A stretch of 64,000 bases of DNA from Cladopsammia gracilis (GCA_022457155.1 JAJGOT010000001.1:4530001-4594000), one strand, 5' to 3'. Positions 1 to 10,267 are shown, counted from the first letter of the stretch. Notes: generated by a model from the letters alone, not told the origin. Translations and numbers: made by a program.

Positions 1-840
1 ATCAAGGAAGTTCACCACCTTTTTGTTTGCCTCAATTGTAATTCTCAGTTCATTATCTTGGAAGATTTTGCAAATATCCTTTTTCATTTGATCTATTTCC
101 CTTGGTGAACCTGCAGAGATTCCCAGGCCGTCGTCTCTGTATAGGCCTACAGAGCTGCCATATTTCGTTTGCAGAAGGGACAACATATAACATACCACCA
201 GTTCACATGATTCTGCACCATCAAAACTGCCCATTGTTATGTCGAATCCGTTTTCGTTGTCTTTTTTCTGCCAGGGTTCTTTGGCGTTGAAAATCAAAGT
301 CCGCTTCGCATGAATTATGATTTCCTTGTCAGATTCTTGGATTTCGGTGTATTGATTGGCAAAGTCAATTGCTCTCAGAAGGAGTTTTTCGGTAATTGAT
401 GGGTAAAAATCAACGATGTCAAAGTTGATAAAACTGCTATTTTGTTTGTTCGGGGACTTTCGGTACCATTCAAGTACCTCTCGTGTACTTTTCCATAGAT
501 TTAGACCGGTTGATTTCACGACGTTACATACTAATTTATTTAGTATGACCTTGCTAACGTGACCTATCTCTGACTTGGTCGGACTAATCAATCGACATGT
601 TGGATTATTTACGAAGTTAGGCTTATGGTCTTTCAGTGTAATGAAAACTTCTTTTTCTGCCAATTGGTCTATACGGTCGCTAAGTTTGATGTTTTCTGCG
701 ATTCTCTTTGCTTCCCTGTTCATGGATAGTACTTCACTTTTGTTTGTTTTCTTGTACGTTTTGGTGACGTTCTTCTTCACTAGCTCGTTATACTTCTCTC
801 GCTCCATCTTATAGTAATTTGTTGTTTTGTCGGCCTTAAT
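1..840 (-). mobile_element. Penelope-like retroelement, minus-strand copy, partial
   Basis: Read on the minus strand from 840 down to 1, one frame stays open for all 280 codons and runs off the left edge. It encodes the front half of a reverse transcriptase: the start reads like IKADKTTNYYKM, then LKDHKPNF (about 738-640), FDIVDFYP, and YRDD near 130-142. These blocks fit Penelope-like elements and match the plus-strand copy beginning at 841. The copy shows N-terminal sequence that the plus-strand copy lacks, and the plus-strand copy shows the C-terminus cut off here by the window edge. Nothing upstream of codon IK is visible because the sequence switches strand at 840/841. Assignment to the PLE group is firm; the clade is not determined. 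Confidence 0.88.
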
Positions 841-1329
841 CGTACACGAGAGGTACTTGAATGGTACCGAAAGTCCCCGAACAAACAAAATAGCAGTTTT
901 ATCAACTTTGACATCGTTGATTTTTACCCATCAATTACCGAAAAACTCCTTCTGAGAGCAATTGACTTTGCCAATCAATACACCGAAATCCAAGAATCTG
1001 ACAAGGAAATCATAATTCATGCGAAGCGGACTTTGATTTTCAACGCCAAAGAACCCTGGCAGAAAAAAGACAACGAAAACGGATTCGACATAACAATGGG
1101 CAGTTTTGATGGTGCAGAATCATGTGAACTGGTGGTATGTTATATGTTGTCCCTTCTGCAAACGAAATATGGCAGCTCTGTAGGCCTATACAGAGACGAC
1201 GGCCTGGGAATCTCTGCAGGTTCACCAAGGGAAATAGATCAAATGAAAAAGGATATTTGCAAAATCTTCCAAGATAATGAACTGAGAATTACAATTGAGG
1301 CAAACAAAAAGGTGGTGAACTTCCTTGAT
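1..1329. repeat. 489-bp inverted repeat made by two head-to-head PLE copies
   Basis: Bases 1-489 are the near-perfect reverse complement of 841-1329, separated by 351 bp of unique sequence. The turning point lies at a GTAC palindrome (around 486-489 and 841-845). PLEs are known for partial tandem or inverted copies joined during integration, so this looks like an integration product rather than a later inversion. The very low divergence suggests a recent event or homogenisation. Confidence 0.9.
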
Positions 1330-2250
1330 GTCACTCTTGATTTGAACTCGGGACAACACATGCCATACATGAAACCGAACAATACTCTCCAATACGTAAA
1401 CACCAAGTCCAATCACCCACCAGCTGTTCTCAAGAATATCCCAGTAGGAATCAACAAACGTCTATCAGAAATATCTTCCAACGAAGAAGTATTCAATAAG
1501 GCCGTGCCCGTTTACCAGAAAGCTCTAGACAACAACGGCTACAACTATAAGCTGCACTATGAGAAACCAAAACCAGAAACAAAGAACAGAAAACGCAATA
1601 TTATTTGGTACAACCCCCCATTCGATCGCAACGTGAAGACAAACATCGGAAAGGAATTCTTAAAGATCCTTGATAAATGTTTTCCAAAATCTAGCAATCT
1701 CCATAAGATTTTTAATCGGAACACTGTGAAAATTTCGTACAGCTGCATGCCAAACGTGAAAACAATCATCGAAGGAAACAACAAGAAACTATTACGAATC
1801 AGTGAAGTCCCTGAAACCGAGAGAAAATGCAGTTGTCCGAAGAACACAACATGCCCCCTAGACGGAGAGTGCCTGGCAAAAGACATCGTATACTGTGCGA
1901 AAGTGACCTCCGGCGATACAGTGCAGACGTACGTTGGACTGACTGCTACAAGCTTCAAATCCAGATACGCCAACCACAAAACCTCATTCAAGACGGAATC
2001 AAAGCGTAACGCAACTGAGCTAAGTAAACACATCTGGCACTTGAAAGACAACAATTTAGATTATGCAATTAAGTGGAGCATTTTATGCCGTGCTCCCCAC
2101 TACTCGAATACGACGAAGCGATGTAATTTGTGTATAGCTGAAAAGTTTTTCATTTTGTGCAAACCGGAAACCGCAACCTTGAACAAACGAAACGAATTAA
2201 TCAGTAAATGTAGACATAAAGATAAATTTCTGCTGAAAAACGTGATGTGA
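841..2250 (+). CDS. Penelope-like element polyprotein: reverse transcriptase plus GIY-YIG endonuclease, 5'-truncated
   Basis: The frame is open from the inversion junction at 841 to TGA at 2248-2250 (469 codons); the first internal Met is at 1033. Reverse transcriptase motif A is FDIVDFYP at 907-930 and motif C is YRDDGLGIS with the catalytic DD at 1195-1200. A basic connector follows, then a Cys cluster (CSCPKNTTC...DGEC, about 1830-1872) directly before a GIY-YIG nuclease: IVYCAKV near 1885, YVGL near 1930, an Arg in KSRYANH and the catalytic-type Glu in NATELSKHIW. RT followed by GIY-YIG is the hallmark of endonuclease-bearing Penelope elements, which prime reverse transcription at a nick made by the nuclease. 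The N-terminal RT portion is absent here, so this copy cannot make a full protein. Confidence 0.93.
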   Translation, partial: RTREVLEWYRKSPNKQNSSFINFDIVDFYPSITEKLLLRAIDFANQYTEIQESDKEIIIHAKRTLIFNAKEPWQKKDNENGFDITMGSFDGAESCELVVCYMLSLLQTKYGSSVGLYRDDGLGISAGSPREIDQMKKDICKIFQDNELRITIEANKKVVNFLDVTLDLNSGQHMPYMKPNNTLQYVNTKSNHPPAVLKNIPVGINKRLSEISSNEEVFNKAVPVYQKALDNNGYNYKLHYEKPKPETKNRKRNIIWYNPPFDRNVKTNIGKEFLKILDKCFPKSSNLHKIFNRNTVKISYSCMPNVKTIIEGNNKKLLRISEVPETERKCSCPKNTTCPLDGECLAKDIVYCAKVTSGDTVQTYVGLTATSFKSRYANHKTSFKTESKRNATELSKHIWHLKDNNLDYAIKWSILCRAPHYSNTTKRCNLCIAEKFFILCKPETATLNKRNELISKCRHKDKFLLKNVM

Positions 2251-2328
2251 CATTGTCTAGACATGAACGTTATCCCCATGGAGATATGATGCTTTTTATA
2301 CTGTAAATGTTCTTTGTAGTTCACTTTT

Positions 2329-2388
2329 GGTCTTGCACTGAGGAGTGCAGGTTCGCCCTGTACGAAACAGACCTGTATGCATTAAACC
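2329..2388 (+). ncRNA. type I hammerhead ribozyme of the Penelope-like element
   Basis: About 80 bp after the PLE stop codon the sequence folds as a minimal hammerhead. Core box CTGAGGA is at 2338-2344. Stem II is GTGCAGG (2345-2351) with CCTGTAC (2357-2363) around a 5-nt loop, including one G-U pair. GAAA is at 2364-2367. Stem III is the very short CAG/CTG pair (2368-2370, 2373-2375) with A2367 facing T2376. The NUH site is GTA (2375-2377), giving predicted self-cleavage after 2377. Stem I is TGCA/TGCA (2334-2337, 2378-2381) followed by an internal loop and GGT/ACC (2329-2331, 2386-2388). Hammerheads with tiny stem III are an established feature of PLEs. Confidence 0.85.
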
Positions 2389-2482
2389 GAAGTCAAAAGT
2401 TTAACCGTGTCCACTTATTCTCTTTATATTCGCTCTACCGATGGTATCGAGCCCTCTCGACACACAATACAAAGATTATCCT

Positions 2483-2484
<2 letters not shown>

Positions 2485-2550
<66 letters not shown>
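2485..2550. repeat. (AT)n microsatellite
   Basis: About 33 uninterrupted AT dinucleotides lie roughly 95 bp downstream of the hammerhead, near the probable 3' boundary of the PLE insertion. Confidence 0.98.
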
Positions 2551-2553
<3 letters not shown>

Positions 2554-3347
2554 TTTTAAACTGAAACATATGAGAGTATGACATGCTCTCTGGTAGTTAA
2601 ATTCGTCAAAAAGCAACTTCAGGTTGAGTCAAATGCTGCCAAAAATTAGCTGCCTCAAAGGTCTGTCTGGTACATGTACTAATATCTTAATATAACCAAA
2701 ACCTTGCTTATGTACATATTTCAAAACACTGTAAACATCATGAAATATGTAACCTGCTCTACTACAGTTATGTCTAGGATTGAACGTAAGTATTGTTCTA
2801 AATACATTACAGACTGTCCAACCGTCCCGATTTTGTCGAGATTACCCCGATTTTTCTTGAAAATCCCGAATCCCGACCAATATGTGATCGGGATAGGAAA
2901 AATCTCGATTTTGACATCTGTTCTGTCATTTTCGTCAAATTCTCATAATACTTACTATACAAAAAGACAAAAATTAATTGCGTATACTTAACTCTGATAT
3001 CCAGATAAACTAAAGAAACAGCAAGAAATATAAAATGAAATCGAGTACTTGTATGTGGAGCCACATAACGAGACGGTAAGCGACGAGAAGCCACATCAAT
3101 TTGCCAAACATTTTTGACAGAAATTGTTGTCTCAGGACACTAGAAATGGAGTTTCAGAGCATCAAGATTTCAAAATTTTCTGGTGGACCCCCCTAGCGGA
3201 TCGCGCCTTCGGCGCTCGACCACTCCATCTCAATTCAACCTTATTTCTCTCCATTTTTCATGCAAAGGAGTGCACAGTCTGACAGTAGTTATGAATCCGG
3301 TTTTTACTCAGTAAAACTGTACAGACTTAAATCTACTCTCCAGCGTT
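2551..3347. other. No gene seen; fragment of a dispersed repeat at about 3107-3230
   Basis: Open frames here are short and unconvincing. Bases about 3107-3185 match, in reverse complement, about 56735-56830 (shared words around ATTTTTGACAGAAATTG and GAAATGGAGTTT), followed by a GCGCCTTCGGCGC hairpin near 3203. This is a degraded dispersed repeat. Confidence 0.6.
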
Positions 3348-3349
3348 TA

Positions 3350-3874
3350 CAGTCAAACCGGATGTTCTTTTGCGGGCAACTTTGCAAACTTCCGCCGCAA
3401 CATTCGTATTTTGATTGACAGTTTGCTTCGAGCAAGTTGGAAGTTGTGCGAGCAAGTTGCAACTTTCGCGAACAAATTCCTATTTTAAACTTGCTGTCAG
3501 TTGCCGGATTTCTGAATTGAAAGTACTTGGTTTGGTTACCTTGCAGTATTTCACAAGCTTCACGATGTCAGGAGTATAAACTGTTCGTTCCTTCCAGTCA
3601 GGTTTACCGCGATTTGTTCTTGTTTTACACCAGACGACCATTATTCTCTCTCTTTTCTCAACCCAGGTGGTATTACTGCGATGTACGTGAGCCATTAATT
3701 GAAGAAGGACGTGTTTTCTGACAACAAGTGAAAGTTTGAAATGGGAACTTGCTCGCGAAAGTTGCAACATGCTCGCACAGCTTCCAACTTGCTCGAAGCA
3801 AACTGTCAATCAAAATACCAATGTTGCGGCGGAAGTTTGCAAAGTTGCCCGCAAAGGAACATCCGGTTTGACTG
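3350..3874. mobile_element. Tc1/mariner-like non-autonomous foldback element, TA target duplication
   Basis: Both ends carry CAGTCAAACCGGATGTTC as inverted repeats flanked by TA (3348-3349 and 3875-3876). The inverted arms continue for about 140 bp with small differences (words such as GCAACTTTGCAAACTTCCGCCG and GAGCAAGTTG in opposite orientation), leaving a unique centre of about 240 bp. Length is 525 bp and no transposase is present. The ACAGT-type end and TA duplication fit the Tc1/mariner/pogo group. Confidence 0.8.
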
Positions 3875-4235
3875 TAATACCAAAAATGGATTTGGCCAAG
3901 AATAAATAAACTTGGAGCTTGCACGCATTTATGAAGAAGATCTGAGAAAAAAAATCTTGCAGGAAACTCAGGCCGAAAAAACAATTCATACACTGAAAAA
4001 TTTTTAACCCCCCCCCCCCCCCCCCTCCCAGGATTTCTAATGGTCCACCCCTAAGGAGGGCAAAACAGCAGTCTACAATGCCTTTCTAGTTTTGAGCGCT
4101 GAGCATGTCAGACGGTCTAGCTAACCGCATTGCTGTGTTGTTAGTGTTTTTACATTATTCTTAAAATTACCACTACTACGAAAACAGAAGGAATATGATT
4201 TGGCGATCTAAAATGCCAAAAGGAAAGGAAAATAT
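3875..4235. other. No gene; poly-C tract in a dispersed repeat
   Basis: A run of 18 C lies at 4008-4025. The sequence after it (TCTAATGGTCCACCCCTAA) resembles 19344-19362 (TCTAATGGTTCGCCCCTAA), where the C-rich part is interrupted, so the tract has expanded within a dispersed repeat. Confidence 0.6.
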
Positions 4236-4346
4236 TTTCATTTCAATATATTATGGTCAGAGCAGTATGTTATAATTATCGCGTTAGGGGTCACCTTCGC
4301 TAATTCGACTTCGCCGTCAGTAACAAAATCAATTTTACAGATAAAT

Positions 4347-4673
4347 TTGCTGCGCTTAATAAAACGTAAAAAAAATGACTCTTGCTGTCTCCAAATTAGT
4401 TTAGAATGCTTCGGTGCTAATTTTGCCACCTCAACTTCTCCAAAGAACTTAATGAATATTGTTATAAATATGTTTGGAACTGTAAACCCGAATACCGCCT
4501 TCATAGGTCCGTTGGATAAAGATTGCCTTAATATGATCGATTATAGAATGATCGATCAAGAGCTTTTAACAAATGGTTTAAAAGCGCTTGGCAAGCTCTA
4601 TATTCTATCTAACGACCCTTCTACTGCTAAGTTGAAAATCAATATCTTTGGAATAATCGCTTCGTTAAAATAG
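4347..4673 (+). CDS. Unrecognised ORF, possible gene relic
   Basis: The open frame extends upstream of the first ATG to about 4239 without a stop, giving up to 140 codons. The protein is Leu/Ile/Asn-rich. A short motif of the form G-x-x-FA-x-STSP occurs twice, near 4287-4319 and 4413-4442, suggesting an internal repeat of about 42 residues. The codons are AT-rich like the surroundings. No family is recognised, there is no obvious splice signal, and a 70-aa frame also runs on the opposite strand. It may be an exon, a decayed gene or chance. Confidence 0.3.
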   Translation: MLRLIKRKKNDSCCLQISLECFGANFATSTSPKNLMNIVINMFGTVNPNTAFIGPLDKDCLNMIDYRMIDQELLTNGLKALGKLYILSNDPSTAKLKINIFGIIASLK

Positions 4674-5025
4674 ACGGAAAATCAGTCTTTTATTTGCCAT
4701 AGTATGAAAATATAGTCACTAAATTCTGCCAATTCCTAAACGACAATAATAAGTTTCAATAAAATTTAAAATTGCAACGTAAATACGGCTTATCTGTCAA
4801 CTTCCTTGCATACAATGGACTCGTAGCCATAATACCTGAAGCCTGGAAAAATTGATATCAAATATTGGACAAGACCTTATCGATGCTGTCAGCAATAGCC
4901 TTACACCGCCAAAAGTGGACGCAGAACACTTGTACTCAGTTCAACCAAAAAAAAAAATAACATTTAGCTAAAAATAGTCTCTTTCCTCAAGCAATCTATT
5001 AATAACTCTTCAAGATTACAAGCTG
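4674..5025. other. No gene seen
   Basis: AT-rich sequence with short A-runs; no convincing coding frame, repeat or element end. Confidence 0.5.
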
Positions 5026-5028
5026 TTA

Positions 5029-5417
5029 GGGCTGGCCCTCACTATAGCGACGTCATCGGCAGCGGATTTGGAGTCGGAAGCGCAAGGAGCATAACCCTTT
5101 ATTGTAAATAAAAAACGGAGTCGCAATCGGAATCGAAAGCTCGACGGAATCATACTTGTCCAATACTCTGACAAATTTATGCATAGCATTGTATTGTAAT
5201 ACATTATGCTGTATTGTGCCGTTCTAGAATGTATTGTTAAACTATTGTTATGGTCATATAATACAATACAATGTTATGCATAAATTTGTCAGAGTATTGG
5301 ACAACCCTCATCCGTTTAGGTCGTTTTGATTTCCACTATAGATCGAAACTTTCTTGCGATTCCGATTTCACTTCCGATTCCGCTTCCGTCGCATACTTCT
5401 TGAGTGGAGACCAGCCC
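5029..5417. mobile_element. PIF/Harbinger-like foldback element, TTA target duplication
   Basis: Ends GGGCTGGCCCTCAC (left) and GTGGAGACCAGCCC (right) form imperfect terminal inverted repeats, each flanked by TTA (5026-5028, 5418-5420). Subterminal regions are rich in GCGAC/GGAAGCG and CGATTCCG words. A second inverted pair is nested inside (about 5158-5190 with 5262-5305, sharing ATTTGTCAGAGTATTGG). No coding capacity. A 3-bp TWA duplication is typical of PIF/Harbinger. Confidence 0.75.
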
Positions 5418-5420
5418 TTA

Positions 5421-5939
5421 CAGTTGAAAACCAACTTAGGTGCTTTCAATTCAAAATAATTCATAACATTCTACGTACAATAACCAGTTCAAACTGAAAC
5501 TGAAAAGCTCTCATAAACACCCTTAAAGTATTGCCTGTTCGATAATATCGTCGCATAGACATCTAAGTGTTGTCCATATCACCGGTTGCGCTATTTTTTA
5601 ATTTTTTAATATTTCATCATTCAGACACACTATTGAAAGCAAGAAACCCTTACGAGCCTCCTTAAACCATTTTCTCATTATTAAACGACGACCCACCTTG
5701 CCTCCAAATATCCCTTACTTTACTTAACGATAAGATTCTCTGCGAACAATAGATTGTTTCTAAAAATAATAACGTCACGAAATTTAGAGCAAAATGGACC
5801 ACACTGTGTGCCTAAGTAACAGGTATTCTCTGCTGGTGTGTGCATCACTTTTTGTCCGCCTTTTTTTTTTCTTTTCTTTTTTTTTGCTGTATTTTCTGTA
5901 TTTTTTTATTTTTCTCTTGTTGTAAACCTTTTGTATGAG
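5421..5939. other. No gene seen
   Basis: AT-rich sequence with a pyrimidine-rich stretch (about 5860-5915). A 75-codon frame beginning at 5838 is low complexity and not supported. Confidence 0.5.
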
Positions 5940-6710
5940 AAGAAAGTTAGACATGCATGGCATCGATCTATCGATCCATCGTTCACAAGCTGTCGAAAAT
6001 TAAAACCGAACTGCGGATTTCAAATGAATTTTACAAGACTAATGAAAACACGCTACAGTAGGTAAATGTATGAATGAAGTCGAATTTTATCTCAATCCGT
6101 TTCTATTTTCTTAGACCTAAACACATTATTTATCTGGCGTCAAAGCTTCTATTTTCCAATGCATATACATACAGAGCGTAATGATATATAAAACAAGACT
6201 CAATCAGGTCGAAACAGCTGTCCACGAGTGCATTTTGGCTTTCAGTTTGGGCTCTATCATGTCGTTGTCGCGTTTAATGTTCTTCGTAGTATCAGCTTTG
6301 CCTACTGTTTGAAAAAAGAAAGCATCTTTCACCTAGTTATATTTCCGCAAATTTGAAGCAGATCTCTACGAAACCTCATACTTTTTTGATAAAATCAGTG
6401 TGGGAATCTATTTATGGCTCCTGTTTCACAGTTTATTCAATATTTTTCACATGTTTGAAATCGTGACCCAGCTTTGAAAAAGAGCTATTAATGCACAGAC
6501 ACGAACAGAAAATTAAACTCCCTCCAAATGCGTCAGTGTTCGTCATTAACACAAATTACTTGTTACACTCTGAGCTGGAAGAGATAAAATGCTCTTCAAC
6601 ATCCGGCTGACCGTCATGTGTCATCGTTATACATGTTATACATAAACGGCTGCCGATTTATTATTCTGTTTGTTATTCTTGTTTCGCCGAAAGAGAACCT
6701 TTTGTTTTTA
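5940..6710 (+). repeat. Segmental duplication, copy A
   Basis: This block is collinear with 7365-8500 (shared landmarks: AGCTGTCGAAAAT, AATGAAGTCGAATTTTATCTCA, ACATACAGAGC.TAATGATATATAA, AGCAGATCTCTA, CGAAAGAGAACC). It is non-coding. It preserves the unoccupied target (GCAGATC at 6358-6364) of the foldback element at 7703-8173. A shorter third fragment is near 23005-23050. Confidence 0.8.
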
Positions 6711-7364
6711 AACGGATAAACAAAATAAATAAAAATAAATGAAAATAAAATACTGTGTACGTTTGCTTATACAGAAAATGCTTTTGCAGTACAGAGAAAA
6801 AAGCGTCAAATGATATTTTTAGAGATCAGTTTCATTTCTTTTGTATTTTCCTTATGAATAATTAAAATGAATTTTTATATATATTATATATTACAAAACT
6901 CGAAAACTGTTATTACAAGTTACTTCAACGGAAGGTCTTATAAATATGTCAGTTGTATATTCTCACAAAGAAAACGACGATAATGAGTAAAGTTGTTTCA
7001 GATAAACAAGCTCTTGTTTTGTCTTTGGTTTTCTCTCTCATTGTCCACAAATCTAAAGTATATCACTACATATTTCACAGTTTACTCATAGTGACCTCAG
7101 CGCTTTTTCTAGTTTATTTTGTGCGAGTATCGTACGGATTATATTTGGAATAAGACAGCACCCACAGTTGTCTCAAGGAAACGGGTGAATTCAAATTAAA
7201 GTGACGGCGGGTTGTCAAAAAAGATGCTGAAGCGAAGAGTGGGCCGGTGATGAAGAAAGGTGGATAATTCGAGAAAAGATAAAGGAGGAGAGCTTGTCGT
7301 GTCAGGTGTTTCGATCGATTTTTCTGGAGTTAAAAAACGAAGAAAAGCTAAATTGTGTAGCATC
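6711..7364. other. No gene supported
   Basis: AT-rich spacer between the two duplicated blocks. A 66-codon hydrophobic frame at 6953-7153 and a 75-codon basic frame at 7260-7487 have no recognisable domain or splice context. Confidence 0.5.
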
Positions 7365-8500
7365 GATCAATCGGCTATCAATCGATCGATCGTTCACCAG
7401 CTGTCGAAAATGAAAACCGAACTGTGGACTTCAAATATATTTTATAAAACTAAGGAATACGGGATTCAGGAGGTAAATTATGAATGAAGTCGAATTTTAT
7501 CTCATTCAGTCTGTATTTTTTATAACTAAACCCATTATTTTTCTGGCGCCAATGCTTCTGTTTTCAAATGCATGGACATACAGAGCATAATGATATATAA
7601 ACACAAAGCATTAATTAGTATAATACCTCGGAAAAAAAAAAACAGGAAAAAAGAAACAAGTATTTTTCACCTAGTTATATTTCCACAAATTTAAAGCAGA
7701 TCCATAGGGAACCCACGCGTTTTGAATAACCGGTGTTGAATAACTGAAATCAGTTTCTGCCAGGATTTTTAGCAACTACGACGGTCCGATCAAATCCGTT
7801 GATACGATTTCGAAACGATCGTGTCTGTAATTTTTTGAATGGTCTCGCATTTCACCGTCTGTTATTAAATTTTAACTTGTCAGCCGTCATGCGGGCCCGT
7901 ATGACGGCTGACAAGTTAAAATTTAATAACAGACGGTGAAATGCGAGACCATTCAAAAAATTACAGACACGATCGTTTCGAAATCGTATCAACGGATTTG
8001 ATTGGACCATTGTAGTTGCTAAAAATCCCGGCAGAAACTGATTTCAGTTATTCAACACCGGTTATTCAACAGCACAAAAGTAACGGCACATTTGGAATGA
8101 AACACTACATCACGTAAGTCCATTTGTAACTTCATTCTATGATCATTCTTGATAAACGCGTGGGTTCCCTATGGCAGATCTCTAAGAAACCTTGCGTTTT
8201 TTGTTTAATTCAATGTGGCGATCTATTTGTGTCTCCTGTTTCACAGTTTATTCGATGCTTTTTTTAGATATTAATTTGAAATCGTGATCCAGCTTCGATA
8301 GAGGGCTATTAATGCACACACACGAACAGAAAATTAAACTCCAATGCGTCAGTGTTCGTTATTTGCTACACTCTGAGCTGAAAGAGATGAAATGCCTGTT
8401 AGCATCTTGACCGTCAAGTGTCATCTTTATACACCTTATTCATCAACGGCAGTATATTTATTATTCTTTTGGGTTCACCGAAGGAGAACGCCAGCTTCCT
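7365..8500 (+). repeat. Segmental duplication, copy B, interrupted by a foldback insertion
   Basis: Counterpart of 5940-6710 lying about 0.7 kb upstream of GPCR 1. The order of landmarks is the same; the extra length is explained by the element at 7703-8173. The right part holds a fragment TATACACCTTATTCAT (8429 on) that matches the end of the element at 16225. Confidence 0.8.
7703..8173. mobile_element. Long-palindrome foldback element with 7-bp target duplication
   Basis: Perfect 20-bp terminal repeats (CATAGGGAACCCACGCGTTT at 7703 and its reverse complement ending at 8173) are flanked by GCAGATC at 7696-7702 and 8174-8180. Inside, 7722-8069 is an almost perfect palindrome with arms of about 165 bp around a GCGGGCCCGT centre near 7895; about 85 bp of unpaired sequence sits on the right. 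The paralogous segment at 6358 shows the empty site with a single GCAGATC, proving an insertion. Superfamily not assigned, since 7 bp is uncommon. Confidence 0.85.
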
Positions 8501-9166
8501 AATCTTGTGTTGGTTGAGTATCCCGTGTCATCAGAAGCCGATTGGAAATCAATCAAGCTTTAATTTTGCCAATTTTTCTGAGCACTATCTCCATTATATT
8601 TATGATTCGGCACCTACACAAAGCACCCACGTACAGCTGCAAATTAAAGGCCATACTTTCCGCAAATTAATATTATACACATAAACAAACAGAAAATTAA
8701 ACGCCAATATTTCGTCGGCGTTCTTTACTGACCTTTACTGACAATATTTTGCTGCATCCTTACTGGACGAACTAAACGTTTGAAGCCTGACTGTCGTTAA
8801 CATGACAAAGCGTATTTAAAATTAGCCAATTTTTGGACATCTGTTTTATGCATAAAGGAAAGGAAATGCATAAAGGAAATTTCGCCGAAATTAAAGATCG
8901 GGTTTTAACCTCTGTGTTGTATCGACGCTTGCCATTTGGATCCAAACGTTTACGAAATAAGGTAAGCCATTTTAAAATGGAGCGGAGCTAAATGGCCGAG
9001 ATCGCGAGTGAAGTTTGCCAGTGGAACATCATAGTATGACCATCTGGGCTTTTATGTTCAAGTCTAAGAAGAAAGACAAAAAGAAGCATTGGTCGAACCC
9101 AACATCTTTCGAGAAAAAACTATCTGCATCTGAATTTGTCCAGTGGTTCTACAAAAGTCCTACACA
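8501..9166. other. Upstream flank of GPCR 1; nothing else seen
   Basis: No gene or element end recognised. The stretch nearest 9167 probably contains the 5' UTR: the last bases before the ATG (TTCTACA...CACAATG) resemble the corresponding bases before GPCR 2. Confidence 0.45.
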
Positions 9167-10021
9167 ATGACAGAAGCTGGAAACTCATACACGTATATTG
9201 CCTTTAACGCTTACTTATCGTATGCCACAATTTTGTTGAACATCGTAACCATACACGCCATCAGAAAAACCTCGTCGTTACCGCAGCCTCTAAAAACTTT
9301 GCTTGTTAGTCTGGCTGTTTCTGATCTTGGTGTTGGTTTGGTGGTCCAGCCATTGAATATTGCATTGACTGTCGTGGAGAATGAGCAAAACACTGAAAAC
9401 AATTTCACGTTAACAGCGTTTGGCATAACGGCGAACTTACTTTGTTTTGCTTCGTTCTTTGGTGTTACAGCTCTAACTGTTGACAGATTCTTGGCTATTC
9501 ATCTTCACCTCAGATACCAGCAACTTGTGACTCACAACCGTGTTGTTGCTGCAGTGATCTCTATTTGGATGTTCAGTGCATTTATTTCCGTACTTAACTG
9601 GTGGGTGATCGAAACGATGTCTAAGTACGTTATGTTTATAACAGGGATTGTTTGTCTGATCTCTACAGCATTGCTTTACTGCAAGATCTATTTGGCTGTA
9701 AGACGCCACACAAATCAAATTCAAGCCTTACAGGTACAACAACTACCACAAAATGGCGACATGGTAGCAAATGCTGCAAGGCAGAGAAAAACTGCAGTTG
9801 CTACATTCTGCGTGTTTCTCGTGTTTTTGATTTGCTATTTGCCAAACATATGTATTGTTGCAGTTAGAATGTCAGGAAGAAATATCGCTTTAGCGCCGAT
9901 TTTAAAATTTTTCGCTGATACGATGGCTTTTCTCAATTCATCTCTCAATCCTCTGATCTACTGTTGGAGGATGAGACACATTCGAAACGCTGTCATAAAC
10001 ATATTGCGAAATAGACATTGA
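9167..10021 (+). CDS. Rhodopsin-class G-protein-coupled receptor, MECA-like (GPCR 1)
   Basis: A single-exon, 284-residue seven-helix receptor at the plasma membrane. The second in-frame ATG (9167) is chosen because MTEAGNSY aligns with MAEVEDSL of the paralogue at 26548; the ATG at 9143 is not conserved. TM1 is about residues 11-32 with N25 (1.50). TM2 carries SLAVSD with D53 (2.50). TM3 ends in DRFLAIH (D106-R107). TM6 has CYLPN in place of CWxP. TM7 ends in NPLIY (261-265), followed by a short basic tail. The usual disulfide Cys at 3.25 is absent (Leu) and the second extracellular loop is very short with no Cys, as in melanocortin receptors; the DRFLAIHLHLRY stretch resembles adenosine receptors. 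Ligand unknown. Confidence 0.93.
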   Translation: MTEAGNSYTYIAFNAYLSYATILLNIVTIHAIRKTSSLPQPLKTLLVSLAVSDLGVGLVVQPLNIALTVVENEQNTENNFTLTAFGITANLLCFASFFGVTALTVDRFLAIHLHLRYQQLVTHNRVVAAVISIWMFSAFISVLNWWVIETMSKYVMFITGIVCLISTALLYCKIYLAVRRHTNQIQALQVQQLPQNGDMVANAARQRKTAVATFCVFLVFLICYLPNICIVAVRMSGRNIALAPILKFFADTMAFLNSSLNPLIYCWRMRHIRNAVINILRNRH

Positions 10022-10267
10022 GATCACAACTAAATAGAACTTTGGATAGGTAAAGAAAACCAACCAGACAGTTTCCGAAGTTGACAATCTTCTTGTTTCG
10101 ATTCTTTCAGTTTCAGATTTAGTGTGTTGAAATACGAGATAACGTGTTAATGAAATATTATTGTTAAGAACTTTCTAGATGGATCACTGCAGAACATTGC
10201 TTGCCCGTCCGATCGCGAGTTAGTTGTGTAGTTCATTTACCGCGACGAAAGAGCCGTGTCGTGTAGG

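Noticed and set aside
2485..2550. (AT)n as the PLE target or terminal structure
   Set aside because: Position is suggestive but no target duplication could be seen to define the element end.
4239..4673. Possible mitochondrial or endosymbiont DNA insertion because of AT-rich Leu/Ile-rich ORF
   Set aside because: The translation does not resemble any mitochondrial protein I know and no rRNA or tRNA is nearby.
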